In this document: in pieces, positions 57,261-64,000 of the stretch
How the letters are laid out: the number at the start of each line of letters is the position of its first letter
Position numbering within the stretch: the stretch's first letter is position 1
Assembly: GCF_000152945.2 (NCBI RefSeq)
Contig: NC_020830.1
Location: 992,001-1,056,000 of the forward strand
Reading direction: 5' to 3'
Length of the DNA stretch: 64,000 bases
DNA from: Polaribacter sp. MED152
Lineage (GTDB): Bacteria > Bacteroidota > Bacteroidia > Flavobacteriales > Flavobacteriaceae
Position numbers and translations under genes: made by a program
Notes under the pieces: model-generated
Seen by the model: only the letters and a program-made list of their open reading frames with translations
What the model was told of the DNA's origin: nothing
The model's database searches: none

Positions 57261-58133
57261 ATGCATAACAATTTAATAATTTTAGCTGGTGGCATGTCTT
57301 CAAGAATGAAGAAGCCATCAACCTCAAAAAACATCAACAAAGAAAAAATTAACGAGGCTAATTCTCGAAGTAAAAGTTTAATTGGAGTTGGAAAAGAAAA
57401 CAGACCATTAATGGATTACTTACTTTACAACGCTAAAAAAGCAGGCTATAAAAACATTTATATTGTTATCAATAAAAATGGGAATCTTTTCAAAACTTTT
57501 TATGGCACTAAATCAGCCAACAATGAATTTAAAGGATTAAACATTTCATTTCCGATTCAAAAAATACCAGACTTTAGAGAAAAACCTTTTGGAACAGCAG
57601 ATGCAGTTTATCAAGCAATAGAACAATTTCCTAAATTAAAAAAAGAATCATTTACAGTTTGCAATAGCGATAATCTATATTCAATTAAAGTTTTAGAATT
57701 ATTGAGAAATTCTGAAAGTGTAAATTCACTTATTTCATATGATAGAAAAAGTTTAGAATTTTCATTAGAAAAAATATACTCTTTTGCTATTATGAATTTG
57801 GATAAGCAGAATTACTTGAAAGATATTATTGAAAAACCCACAAAAGAGGAAGCTGAAAATTATCAAGACAAAGATGGCAAGATAAGAGTAAGCATGAATA
57901 TCTTTAAATTAGATGGGCCAATAATTTTTGAGTATTTAAAAAATTGTCCCATTCATCCAAAAAGAAATGAAAAAGAATTACCAACTGTTGTATTAAATTG
58001 CATCAAAGATCATCCAAAGAGTTTTTTAACAATTCCTGTTTCTGAACATGTTCCAGATTTAACCGCAAAAGACGATATATCAATAGTTAAGAAATATATT
58101 GATGAAAATTACCCTACAAATTTAGCTTGGTAA
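57261..58133 (+). CDS. Sugar nucleotidyltransferase
   Basis: 290 aa. The NTP-binding start ILAGGMSSRMKKPS is followed by an unusual Lys/Asn-rich stretch of about 25 residues before the normal LMDYLLYNAKKAGYKNIYIV block. KIPDFREKPFGTADAVYQAI and FTVCNSDNLYS follow the usual sugar-phosphate nucleotidyltransferase order (GTADAV, then a D-containing metal motif). It would transfer a nucleotide to a sugar 1-phosphate. It begins two bases after the GHMP kinase, whose product is its likely substrate; the sugar and the nucleotide used are not known. Confidence 0.85.
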   Translation: MHNNLIILAGGMSSRMKKPSTSKNINKEKINEANSRSKSLIGVGKENRPLMDYLLYNAKKAGYKNIYIVINKNGNLFKTFYGTKSANNEFKGLNISFPIQKIPDFREKPFGTADAVYQAIEQFPKLKKESFTVCNSDNLYSIKVLELLRNSESVNSLISYDRKSLEFSLEKIYSFAIMNLDKQNYLKDIIEKPTKEEAENYQDKDGKIRVSMNIFKLDGPIIFEYLKNCPIHPKRNEKELPTVVLNCIKDHPKSFLTIPVSEHVPDLTAKDDISIVKKYIDENYPTNLAW

Positions 58134-58286
58134 TTATGCTCTATCCAATAGCTGACCTTCTCCCTTTAATTGGATTGTAATCCGTGTAAATAAATATATA
58201 AGTTATTAACAATTAGTCTTTTGAATACCGTTTTTCTATAAAATATATTATATTGCAACACTTTTTAACCCCTTAACCCCTTAATT

Positions 58287-58493
58287 ATGGATAAAGAAAC
58301 CATAAAACAATTGTGCGTGCTTGCATTCACTTCAGTAATACTCTATTTCTCAGGATTTCATTTAATTTCTATTGGAAACTTAAAAAACCTATCAGATGGT
58401 TTTGTAGTGATCGTTTTCTTTTTAGCTTTTTTCCCTTTTTTGGGCAATTTTGCTTCATTAACGTTTAAATGTTTCAAAAAAGTTTTAGGCTAA
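58287..58493 (+). CDS. Small two-helix membrane protein, paralogue A
   Basis: 68 aa. A short polar N-terminus (MDKETIKQ) is followed by two hydrophobic helices around LYFSGFHLISIGN and VIVFFLAFFPFLGN and a basic tail (KCFKKVLG). It is clearly homologous to the next gene: both have IKQ, LYFSGFHL, NL.D.F.V..FF and FPF..N. No family is recognised. Its leader contains two copies of AACCCCTT directly before the ATG. It may be a membrane-stress, toxin-like or regulatory peptide; nothing in the sequence decides. Confidence 0.75.
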   Translation: MDKETIKQLCVLAFTSVILYFSGFHLISIGNLKNLSDGFVVIVFFLAFFPFLGNFASLTFKCFKKVLG

Positions 58494-58528
58494 GAATTTT
58501 AAATTTGTAACTATAAAATTATTTTTTG

Positions 58529-58536
58529 TACATTTA
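58529..58536 (+). promoter_or_regulatory. Weak promoter (TTTG-N21-TACATTTA) for small protein B
   Basis: One mismatch to TAnnTTTG, but with a TTTG at 58504-58507 and a 21-base spacer. It would give paralogue B its own transcript. Confidence 0.35.
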
Positions 58537-58561
58537 CTTTAAATTGTAATCCCCCACAACA

Positions 58562-58780
58562 ATGAGTAAACTTATCATTAAACAAGCGATAGTCGTTTTA
58601 GTTACAGCAACAGCCTTATATTTTTCTGGATTTCATTTAGCATCTAATGAAGGTATTGAGAATCTTTTAGACGCATTTATGGTTATGTTATTTTTCATAA
58701 CCCTGTTTCCATTTATAATTAATTCAGTAAAATTAGTCTATAAATTTTTTAAATCGCTTTACAATATAATAGCAGTGTAG
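58562..58780 (+). CDS. Small two-helix membrane protein, paralogue B
   Basis: 72 aa, tandem paralogue of the preceding gene (gap 68 bp). It has IIKQAIVVLVTATALYFSGF as first helix, HLASNEGIENLLDAF as linker, and MVMLFFITLFPFIINSVKL as second helix, then a longer tail (KFFKSLYNIIAV). About a third to two fifths of positions match paralogue A by eye, with LYFSGFHL fully kept, so this motif is likely functional. The leader has a CCCCC run 10 bases before the ATG. Function unknown. Confidence 0.75.
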   Translation: MSKLIIKQAIVVLVTATALYFSGFHLASNEGIENLLDAFMVMLFFITLFPFIINSVKLVYKFFKSLYNIIAV

Positions 58781-58791
58781 TTCACTAATAG

Positions 58792-59289
58792 TTATTTATT
58801 TAATCTAGAAGTGTTTAATAGTTTATTAGTAGAATTCACATAACTATTATAAAGCGAGTTGTATTTCACCAAATCATTAAATTGATATTTGTTGGTGTTA
58901 TTTTTATGTAGTAAAATATCGCCATTTGTAAGCTCTGTAGTACTTCTTGCATCACTCAATTCAGGAATTTCTAATATAGCATCCTTATTATTTGCTATCA
59001 CAATACTTTGAGATGCCAATAATTTGGTATTACCTGTCTGTCTGTCTAATACTTTAATATCTGCTTTAACAACATTATATCCTCTAGATTTTTTTTCAAC
59101 TGTAGACTCCACATAAAACATAATTTTTGATGAAGGCCTACATTCAAAATATTCTTTATTTAAAGCTTCAATTACATCAATCTGATCTAGATTAATTCCG
59201 TTTTTAGAAGTTTTAGTTTCAATTGTAGTGAAGGAAAATATTCCAACAAGTAATAAGAATAGGGTTGAGATTTTTTTTATCGTTTTCAT
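58792..59289 (-). CDS. Exported protein of unknown function
   Basis: 165 aa from ATG 59289, which opens the signal peptide (MKTIKKISTLFLLLVGIFSF); an upstream ATG in frame at 59313 lies within a promoter box. The mature protein has a polar beta-rich body (SKIMFYVESTVEKKSRGYNV, VKADIKVLDRQTGNTKLL). No Cys or recognised motif; no family is assigned. It is convergent with the small membrane protein genes, with only 11 bp between the two stops and no clear terminator. Confidence 0.7.
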   Translation of the reverse strand: MKTIKKISTLFLLLVGIFSFTTIETKTSKNGINLDQIDVIEALNKEYFECRPSSKIMFYVESTVEKKSRGYNVVKADIKVLDRQTGNTKLLASQSIVIANNKDAILEIPELSDARSTTELTNGDILLHKNNTNKYQFNDLVKYNSLYNSYVNSTNKLLNTSRLNK

Positions 59290-59310
59290 AAATAGGGTAT
59301 TTATCTGCAA

Positions 59311-59318
59311 CAAATTTA
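59311..59318 (-). promoter_or_regulatory. Putative -7 box TAAATTTG for the exported protein gene
   Basis: Exact TAnnTTTG match on the minus strand 21 bp before the start at 59289. It supports the shorter start. Confidence 0.5.
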
Positions 59319-59409
59319 CCCTATAAATTAGCTGAAATTAGAAATTTTCGCCAAGTGGCTTTTAAATGCAGTCGAATTGAGACGAATATAAAGATGAAGC
59401 TATTGAATA

Positions 59410-59442
59410 AAACAAAAAACCACACTATTTATAGTGTGGTTT
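59410..59442 (-). terminator. Terminator of the tRNA operon
   Basis: Stem AACCACACTAT / ATAGTGTGGTT; read on the minus strand it is followed by a T-rich run. Confidence 0.8.
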
Positions 59443-59445
59443 AAG

Positions 59446-59519
59446 TGAGCCCTGAAGGATTCGAACCTTCGACCGCCTCCTTAGAAGGGAGGTGCTCTAT
59501 CCAGCTGAGCTAAGAGCCC
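59446..59519 (-). tRNA. tRNA-Arg (anticodon TCT)
   Basis: Minus-strand cloverleaf of 74 nt: acceptor GGGCTCT, D-arm TAGCTCAGCTGGATAGAGC, anticodon stem CCTCC/GGAGG with loop CTTCTAA (TCT), T-arm GAAGG-TTCGAAT-CCTTC. CCA is not encoded. Reads AGA codons. Confidence 0.96.
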
Positions 59520-59548
59520 GTAGTTTTTATGTTTCTACGAAAACAAAG

Positions 59549-59623
59549 TCGGGGTGGCAGGATTCGAACCTGCGACCTCCTCGTCCCAAACGAGGCGCGA
59601 TGACCGGGCTACGCTACACCCCG
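59549..59623 (-). tRNA. tRNA-Pro (anticodon TGG)
   Basis: Minus-strand cloverleaf of 75 nt: acceptor CGGGGTG, anticodon stem CCTCG/CGAGG with loop TTTGGGA (TGG), T-arm GCAGG-TTCGAAT-CCTGC. CCA not encoded. Reads CCA and other proline codons. Confidence 0.96.
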
Positions 59624-59634
59624 AGTGCAATTTG

Positions 59635-59717
59635 CGGAGAGACAGGGACTCGAACCCTGGCGACCAAAAAGGTCGACAGATTAGCAATCTGCTGCATTAC
59701 CACTCTGCCACCTCTCC
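59635..59717 (-). tRNA. tRNA-Ser (anticodon GCT)
   Basis: Minus-strand cloverleaf of 83 nt with a long variable arm (GACC...GGTC), as expected for serine. Acceptor GGAGAGG, anticodon stem CAGAT/ATCTG with loop containing GCT, T-arm CAGGG-TTCGAGT-CCCTG. Reads AGC/AGT. It is the first tRNA of the operon. Confidence 0.96.
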
Positions 59718-59758
59718 AAAAAATTCCACTATTAAATAGTTGAATTAAATTGCGAGTG

Positions 59759-59766
59759 CAAATGTA
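59759..59766 (-). promoter_or_regulatory. Promoter of the tRNA operon (TTG-N20-TACATTTG)
   Basis: Exact TAnnTTTG on the minus strand with a TTG at 59787-59789 and a 20-base spacer, 42 bp before tRNA-Ser. With the terminator at 59410-59442 it delimits a complete three-tRNA unit. Confidence 0.65.
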
Positions 59767-59817
59767 ATATTAGAATTACAATTTACCAAGATTTTTTAAT
59801 GTTTTTATTAAGTTTTT

Positions 59818-61881
59818 TTATTCTGGATATTCTACCCTTAAATGATAGATGTTCATCAACTTTTTCTTGATCACTTTTTTAATCAATTTAATTTCCCTGA
59901 AAGTAATATCTGAGTTTACAAATTGGTTATCGGACATTTGTTTATCAATAATTTTATCAATTAAATCGCTAATAGACTGAGCTGTTGGATTTTTGATACT
60001 TTTCGATGCGGCTTCTGCTGCATCACACATCATTAAAATAGCAGTTTCCTTAGAAAATGGTATAGGACCTTTGTATTTAAACTTTTCAATATCAACTTCG
60101 GTATCTGGATTTAGTTCTTGCTCTTTTTTATAAAAATAGTAAGTAGAACTTGTACCATGGTGCGTTCTGATAAAATCAATAATTCTATCTGGTATATTAT
60201 TTTTCTTAGCTAACTCTACCCCTTTAATAACATGATCTGTAATTATTTTACTGCTATCTCTAGGTGATAAATCATTATGTGGATTTACACCTGTAGATTG
60301 GTTTTCTATAAAATACATCGGATTTAGCATTTTACCTACATCATGATATAACGCTCCAGTTCTTACCAACATGGAATTAGCACCAATTTCATTGGCTGCA
60401 GCCTCTGCTAAATTAGCTACTTGCATAGAGTGCTGAAATGTTCCTGGAGCTTCTTCATTCAATTGTCTTAAAAGCTTTGTATTGGTGTTAGAAAGCTCTA
60501 ATAAGGTAACATCAGATACCAGTCCAAAAACCTTTTCATAAATATAAATTAATATAATTGAAAGAAATGAAAGCAATCCGTTCATGGCAAAAAGCACAAA
60601 ATAATCCCAATTAATTTGAGATACATTACCTTCTTTAATTACTGAAAAGGCAAAGTAGGTTAACATATATATACCTGTTATTTGAGCTACAGATATAAAT
60701 AGATTGGCTCTTTTGTATAGTTCAGAAACTGTAAGTATGGTTACAATACCTGCAATGATATGTAGATAAATAAACTCAAAACTATTTGGAACTATGTATC
60801 CCAAAAGCAACACTGTTAATACATGACTAAATAAACCCAATCTAGCATCAAAGAAAGCCTTAATAATAATTGGTAAAATACTTAAAGGAACTATATACAA
60901 ATAATCGGAGTTATATTTAATTACCAAAGTTTGTATAAAAATTATGGCAAATACATTAAAAAAGATAAATGTTACTTTGTTGTTATTTTCATAAATTTCA
61001 ATTCTATATTTATGTAAAAAAAGCAATAACATTAATAGGGCCAGAGATACTAAAATGGTATATCCTAAAACAATCCAATTGTAATTAGAATCTGTCCAGA
61101 TTTTAGATTCTGATTCACTTTTTAAGGAATTTAAAATAGCCAACTTTTTACCCTCTACTATATCACCTTTTAAAATGATTAATTCACCTTCTGAAACTTT
61201 ACCTTTTGTGTAAGAAATATGGTCAATATCATTTTGAATTATTTTCTCTGTAAACTCTTTATCATAAGACACGTTAGGTTTAATAACGCTTGCCAAAATA
61301 TTTAGTAATAAGTTCTGGTTATAGGATAATTCTTTCGATCCAATTTCAGTATTAATCAATGCTAAAACTTCTTTTGAGTTGAATAGGTTTTTAAACAAAA
61401 TATCTTGCACTTCATTTTCTTTTTTAAGTGCAACAATTTCATCTAACTCCGAAACTCTGTCTTCACTAATTACCTCTAAATATCCATAGTTATAAACCTC
61501 TTCAATAATGTTCTCTCCTACTCTTTTTAGTGATAATCTTTTGGCTTCTGTTAAGGAGTCATTCAATTTTAAACTTAAAATTTTATCATTAAACGAAGCC
61601 CTAACTTGGTTTACAACCTCTGCATCATATTGAAAATACAATTTGGCATTTACCTCTATTTGCTTTTTTTCAACGTTAATTTCTTCATCTGTTTTTTGTA
61701 TAGCAAAATCGAAAGTAGCATATAAGTTATCATACTTCCATAGCTGACCATTGCTAAAATCATATTTAAACTGCCCCCCTTTTGGAAACAAATAAACAAT
61801 GGCAACAGTAGTTATTAGAAATAGAATAACTTTATAAATAATTGTGTTATTTCTATATATTTTATTGATGAAATCACTCAT
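59818..61881 (-). CDS. 7TM-HD domain phosphohydrolase (PgpH-like)
   Basis: 687 aa from ATG 61881. A longer frame reaches 61977, but a TAAGTTTG box at 61902-61909 lies inside it and MSDFINKIYRNNTIIYKVIL is the normal beginning. Order: one N-terminal membrane helix, an external 7TMR-HDED domain (~40-265), seven membrane helices (~275-465), then a cytoplasmic HD domain with LRQLNEEAPGTFQHSMQVAN, LYHDVGKMLNP, IITDHVIKGVELAKK and THHGTSSTYYFY. In other bacteria PgpH hydrolyses cyclic di-AMP; that activity is inferred here. It is divergent from the thiolase gene. Confidence 0.93.
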   Translation of the reverse strand: MSDFINKIYRNNTIIYKVILFLITTVAIVYLFPKGGQFKYDFSNGQLWKYDNLYATFDFAIQKTDEEINVEKKQIEVNAKLYFQYDAEVVNQVRASFNDKILSLKLNDSLTEAKRLSLKRVGENIIEEVYNYGYLEVISEDRVSELDEIVALKKENEVQDILFKNLFNSKEVLALINTEIGSKELSYNQNLLLNILASVIKPNVSYDKEFTEKIIQNDIDHISYTKGKVSEGELIILKGDIVEGKKLAILNSLKSESESKIWTDSNYNWIVLGYTILVSLALLMLLLFLHKYRIEIYENNNKVTFIFFNVFAIIFIQTLVIKYNSDYLYIVPLSILPIIIKAFFDARLGLFSHVLTVLLLGYIVPNSFEFIYLHIIAGIVTILTVSELYKRANLFISVAQITGIYMLTYFAFSVIKEGNVSQINWDYFVLFAMNGLLSFLSIILIYIYEKVFGLVSDVTLLELSNTNTKLLRQLNEEAPGTFQHSMQVANLAEAAANEIGANSMLVRTGALYHDVGKMLNPMYFIENQSTGVNPHNDLSPRDSSKIITDHVIKGVELAKKNNIPDRIIDFIRTHHGTSSTYYFYKKEQELNPDTEVDIEKFKYKGPIPFSKETAILMMCDAAEAASKSIKNPTAQSISDLIDKIIDKQMSDNQFVNSDITFREIKLIKKVIKKKLMNIYHLRVEYPE

Positions 61882-61901
61882 AAGTAACAGTGTTATTATA
61901 A

Positions 61902-61909
61902 CAAACTTA
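61902..61909 (-). promoter_or_regulatory. Putative -7 box TAAGTTTG for the PgpH-like gene
   Basis: Exact TAnnTTTG match on the minus strand 20 bp before the start at 61881. Confidence 0.5.
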
Positions 61910-62007
61910 CAGTAAAAAAATGAAGCCCAAAAATTAAGATTTCTTTTTGATTTAAAATGGTTATTTTCGCAAGACAAAGAAACGATTTAAAGAAAAAAAT
62001 ATATAGT

Positions 62008-63183
62008 ATGAAAGAAGTAGTAATTGTATCTGTAGCAAGAACACCTATTGGAAGTTTTATGGGAAGTTTATCTTCTATTCCAGCTACAAAATTAGGTGCT
62101 ATTGCCATTAAAGGTGCTTTAGACAAAATAAATTTAGATGCCAATTTGGTTCAAGAAGTATTTATGGGTAATGTAGTTTCTGCAGGTTTAGGACAAGCTC
62201 CTGCAAGACAGGCAGCAATTCATGCAGGTATTCCAGATTCTGTACCTTGTACTACAGTAAATAAAGTTTGTGCATCTGGTATGAAATCTATTATGCTTGC
62301 AGCCCAAACAATTGCTTTAGGTGATGCTGACATTGCTGTAGCAGGTGGAATGGAAAACATGAGTTCTATACCTCATTATCAACATGCTAGAAACGGATCT
62401 AAATTCGGACCAATTACTATGGAAGATGGCATGCAAAGAGATGGTTTAGTAGATGCTTATGAAAAGGTTGCTATGGGTGTTTGTGCAGATGAATGTGCTG
62501 CAGAATATGAATTCTCAAGAGAAGATCAAGATGCCTTTGCAATACAATCTTACAATAGATCTGCTGATGCTTGGGCTTCAGGTAAATTTGATGATGAAAT
62601 TGTACCTGTTTCAATACCACAAAGAAGAGGTGAGCCTATTCTATTTTCTGAAGATGAAGAATATAAGAATGTTAAGAAAGAAAAAATACCTGCTTTAAGA
62701 CCTGCTTTTACAAAAGAAGGAACTGTTACTGCTGCGAATGCATCAACAATAAATGATGGTGGGGCTGCTTTGGTTTTAATGTCTGCTGAAAAAGCGCAAG
62801 AATTAAATTTAACACCAATTGCAAAAATTAAAAGTTATGCAGATGCTGCTCATGAACCTAAATGGTTTACTACAGCTCCTGCAAAAGCATTACCAAAAGC
62901 ATTGGCTAAAGCTAATTTAAGCATAGATGATGTTGACTATTTTGAATTAAACGAAGCTTTTTCTGTAGTTGGCTTAGCAAACATGAAAATATTAGGTATT
63001 TCTGATAAAAACACTAACGTAAATGGTGGTGCTGTTTCTTTAGGGCATCCTTTGGGTGTTTCTGGAGCAAGAATTGTAATTGCTTTAACTTCTATTTTAA
63101 AGCAAAATGACGCCAAAATTGGTGCAGCTGCAATATGTAATGGTGGTGGAGGTGCTAGTGCTCTAATTCTAGAAAGAATTTAA
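62008..63183 (+). CDS. Acetyl-CoA C-acetyltransferase (thiolase)
   Basis: 391 aa from ATG 62008; the frame is open 51 bases further upstream but MKEVVIVSVARTPIGSFMGS is the family N-terminus. It condenses or cleaves acyl-CoA with acetyl-CoA in the cytoplasm. Catalytic Cys88 is in TVNKVCASGMKSI, the catalytic His in GGAVSLGHPLGVSGARI, and the second Cys in ICNGGGGASAL. ELNEAFSVVGLANM and NVNGGAVSLGHP fit the biosynthetic/degradative thiolase II group (AtoB-like). It is followed after 17 bases by the NlpC/P60 gene, probably by readthrough. Confidence 0.95.
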   Translation: MKEVVIVSVARTPIGSFMGSLSSIPATKLGAIAIKGALDKINLDANLVQEVFMGNVVSAGLGQAPARQAAIHAGIPDSVPCTTVNKVCASGMKSIMLAAQTIALGDADIAVAGGMENMSSIPHYQHARNGSKFGPITMEDGMQRDGLVDAYEKVAMGVCADECAAEYEFSREDQDAFAIQSYNRSADAWASGKFDDEIVPVSIPQRRGEPILFSEDEEYKNVKKEKIPALRPAFTKEGTVTAANASTINDGGAALVLMSAEKAQELNLTPIAKIKSYADAAHEPKWFTTAPAKALPKALAKANLSIDDVDYFELNEAFSVVGLANMKILGISDKNTNVNGGAVSLGHPLGVSGARIVIALTSILKQNDAKIGAAAICNGGGGASALILERI

Positions 63184-63200
63184 TTTATAAAAGATAGTTT

Positions 63201-63968
63201 TTGTACGGAATTTGTAATTTAAGTATTGTTCCTTTAAGGAAAGAACCAACAGATCAATCAGAAATGGTTAGTCAGGTTTTGTTTGGTGAATTTTTTACAA
63301 TACTTGAAAAAGATAAAAACTGGAGTAAAATTAAATTGGCTTTTGATGATTGTGAAGGTTTTGTTGACAATAAACAATTTCAGGAAATTGAATATGCTGA
63401 ATATCAAAATTTACAAGAGGCTAAGCCAGTTTATTCTGGAGAGATTATCGATTTTATTTCAAATTCAGCTAGAGAATTCTTTACAATCCCTTTAGGAGCA
63501 AACCTGCCTAATTACAACAATGAAAGTTTTATTTTAAATAAAGAAAATTATCAATTTGAGGGTGCTATTTTAGACCAAGTAGCAAGTAAAGAAGAAATAT
63601 TGCAAAAGGCGTACGTGTATTTAAACACACCCTATTTGTGGGGTGGTAAAACTCCTTTTGGTATAGATTGTTCAGGATTTACGCAAATGGTCTACAAATT
63701 ATGTGGTTACAAACTTTTAAGAAACGCAAATGAACAAGCTACACAAGGTGAAGTTTTAAGTTTTATAGAAGAAAGTGAGCCAGGAGATTTAGCCTTTTTT
63801 GACAACGAAGAAGGTGAAATTATACACGTTGGTATAATATTGAATAATTATACTATTATCCACGCTCATGGCAAGGTTAGAATTGACACTTTAGATCACA
63901 GTGGAATTTTTAATGCTGACCTTCAAAAACATACGCATAAGCTAAGAGTAATTAAAAAGATTATCTAA
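63201..63968 (+). CDS. C40-family (NlpC/P60) peptidase with SH3 domain
   Basis: 255 aa. The N-terminal ~80 residues are an SH3b-like domain (GICNLSIVPLRKEPTDQSEM, VLFGEFFTILEKDKNWSKIK). The C-terminal NlpC/P60 domain has YLWGGKTPFGIDCSGFTQMV with catalytic Cys157, GDLAFFDNEEGEIIHVGIIL with the catalytic His, and IIHAHGKVRID. It cleaves peptide bonds in peptidoglycan stem peptides. No signal peptide is visible, so its location is unclear; the same is true of the usual Flavobacteriaceae form. The start is TTG at 63201, since no ATG precedes the SH3 domain and MYGICNLSIVPLR fits the family start. Confidence 0.9.
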   Translation: MYGICNLSIVPLRKEPTDQSEMVSQVLFGEFFTILEKDKNWSKIKLAFDDCEGFVDNKQFQEIEYAEYQNLQEAKPVYSGEIIDFISNSAREFFTIPLGANLPNYNNESFILNKENYQFEGAILDQVASKEEILQKAYVYLNTPYLWGGKTPFGIDCSGFTQMVYKLCGYKLLRNANEQATQGEVLSFIEESEPGDLAFFDNEEGEIIHVGIILNNYTIIHAHGKVRIDTLDHSGIFNADLQKHTHKLRVIKKII

Positions 63969-63972
63969 AATA

Positions 63973-64000
63973 AAAAAAACCGAAACTTTAAAGTTTCGGT
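63973..64000 (+). terminator. Terminator after the NlpC/P60 gene, cut by the window end
   Basis: Stem ACCGAAACTTT / AAAGTTTCGGT reaches the last base; an A-run precedes it. The T-run lies outside the window. Confidence 0.75.

Noticed and set aside
59492..59743. Plus-strand ORFs of 83 and 61 codons with the SNLRPPRPKRG and GTRTLATKK type protein
   Set aside because: They are antisense to three tRNA genes. This is a well-known artefact of reading tRNA genes on the wrong strand.
61882..61977. N-terminal extension of the PgpH-like protein to 61977
   Set aside because: It contains a TAAGTTTG box and overlaps the divergent gene; MSDFINKIYR is the usual start.
61957..62007. Upstream start of the thiolase
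   Set aside because: The conserved thiolase N-terminus begins at the ATG 62008.

Overview
The window looks like a chromosomal segment from a marine member of the Flavobacteriaceae (Bacteroidota), of the Polaribacter/Tenacibaculum type. The DNA is AT-rich. Promoter boxes fit the Bacteroidota -7 consensus TAnnTTTG, and start codons follow A-rich leaders rather than Shine-Dalgarno sites. Many proteins carry Bacteroidota lipoprotein signals, and the two giant secreted proteins end in type IX secretion (T9SS) type A sorting domains. The genus is an inference from protein character, not a measured result. I saw no rRNA, transposase, integrase, CRISPR array or phage gene.

Layout. 1-969 is the 3' end of a sodium:solute symporter. 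970-1584 is a long leader with repeated C-tracts and a possible 37-codon ORF. 1585-16384 holds two giant surface proteins of 2877 and 1927 aa. Their N-terminal parts differ, but they share a 571-aa C-terminal module plus 3' UTR and terminator as an almost identical 1.8-kb direct repeat. The first also carries fifteen ~82-aa Ig-like repeats. 16444-19708 holds pdxH, a SixA-type phosphatase, a Ppx/GppA phosphatase and an OmpA-family protein. 19776-28014 holds a thioredoxin-like protein, lpxK, a Nif3-type protein, a coiled-coil protein whose zinc-ribbon cysteines are lost, a DUF349 protein, aroE and two tandem DUF368 polyprenyl-phosphate transporters. 28152-31271 holds three exported proteins: an amidohydrolase, a metallo-beta-lactamase-fold protein and a Cu/Zn superoxide dismutase. 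31344-36661 (minus) is an operon of an exported PIG-L deacetylase, a 38-aa membrane peptide, an SSS symporter and a Gfo/Idh/MocA oxidoreductase.

36837-49709 is mostly housekeeping: dnaN, an ACP phosphodiesterase-like protein, gamma-glutamyltransferase, a lipoprotein, a VOC protein, a tricorn-type protease, a pseudouridine synthase, a DUF1272 protein, an internally duplicated membrane-anchored protein, an AI-2E family transporter and a THUMP-like methyltransferase. 49771-58133 begins with a candidate small RNA. It is followed by fdhD, a YdeP-type molybdoenzyme, a glycine-rich triple-repeat outer-membrane candidate, a GH20 hexosaminidase, a GHMP sugar kinase and a sugar nucleotidyltransferase. 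The last three read like a hexosamine release, phosphorylation and activation route. 58287-58780 encodes two tandem paralogous small membrane proteins of unknown function. A complete tRNA operon (Ser-Pro-Arg), a PgpH-type HD phosphodiesterase, a thiolase and an NlpC/P60 peptidase close the window.

The best leads for something undescribed are the following. First, the shared 1.8-kb C-terminal module and 3' UTR of the two adhesins. Second, a TTAGGGGT-plus-terminator element in both adhesin 3' UTRs and in a stand-alone small RNA candidate, with short perfect complementarity to C-tracts in the adhesin leaders. Third, a thioester-like adhesin domain that seems to lack its glutamine. Fourth, the 38-aa symporter-linked membrane peptide and the tandem small membrane proteins.
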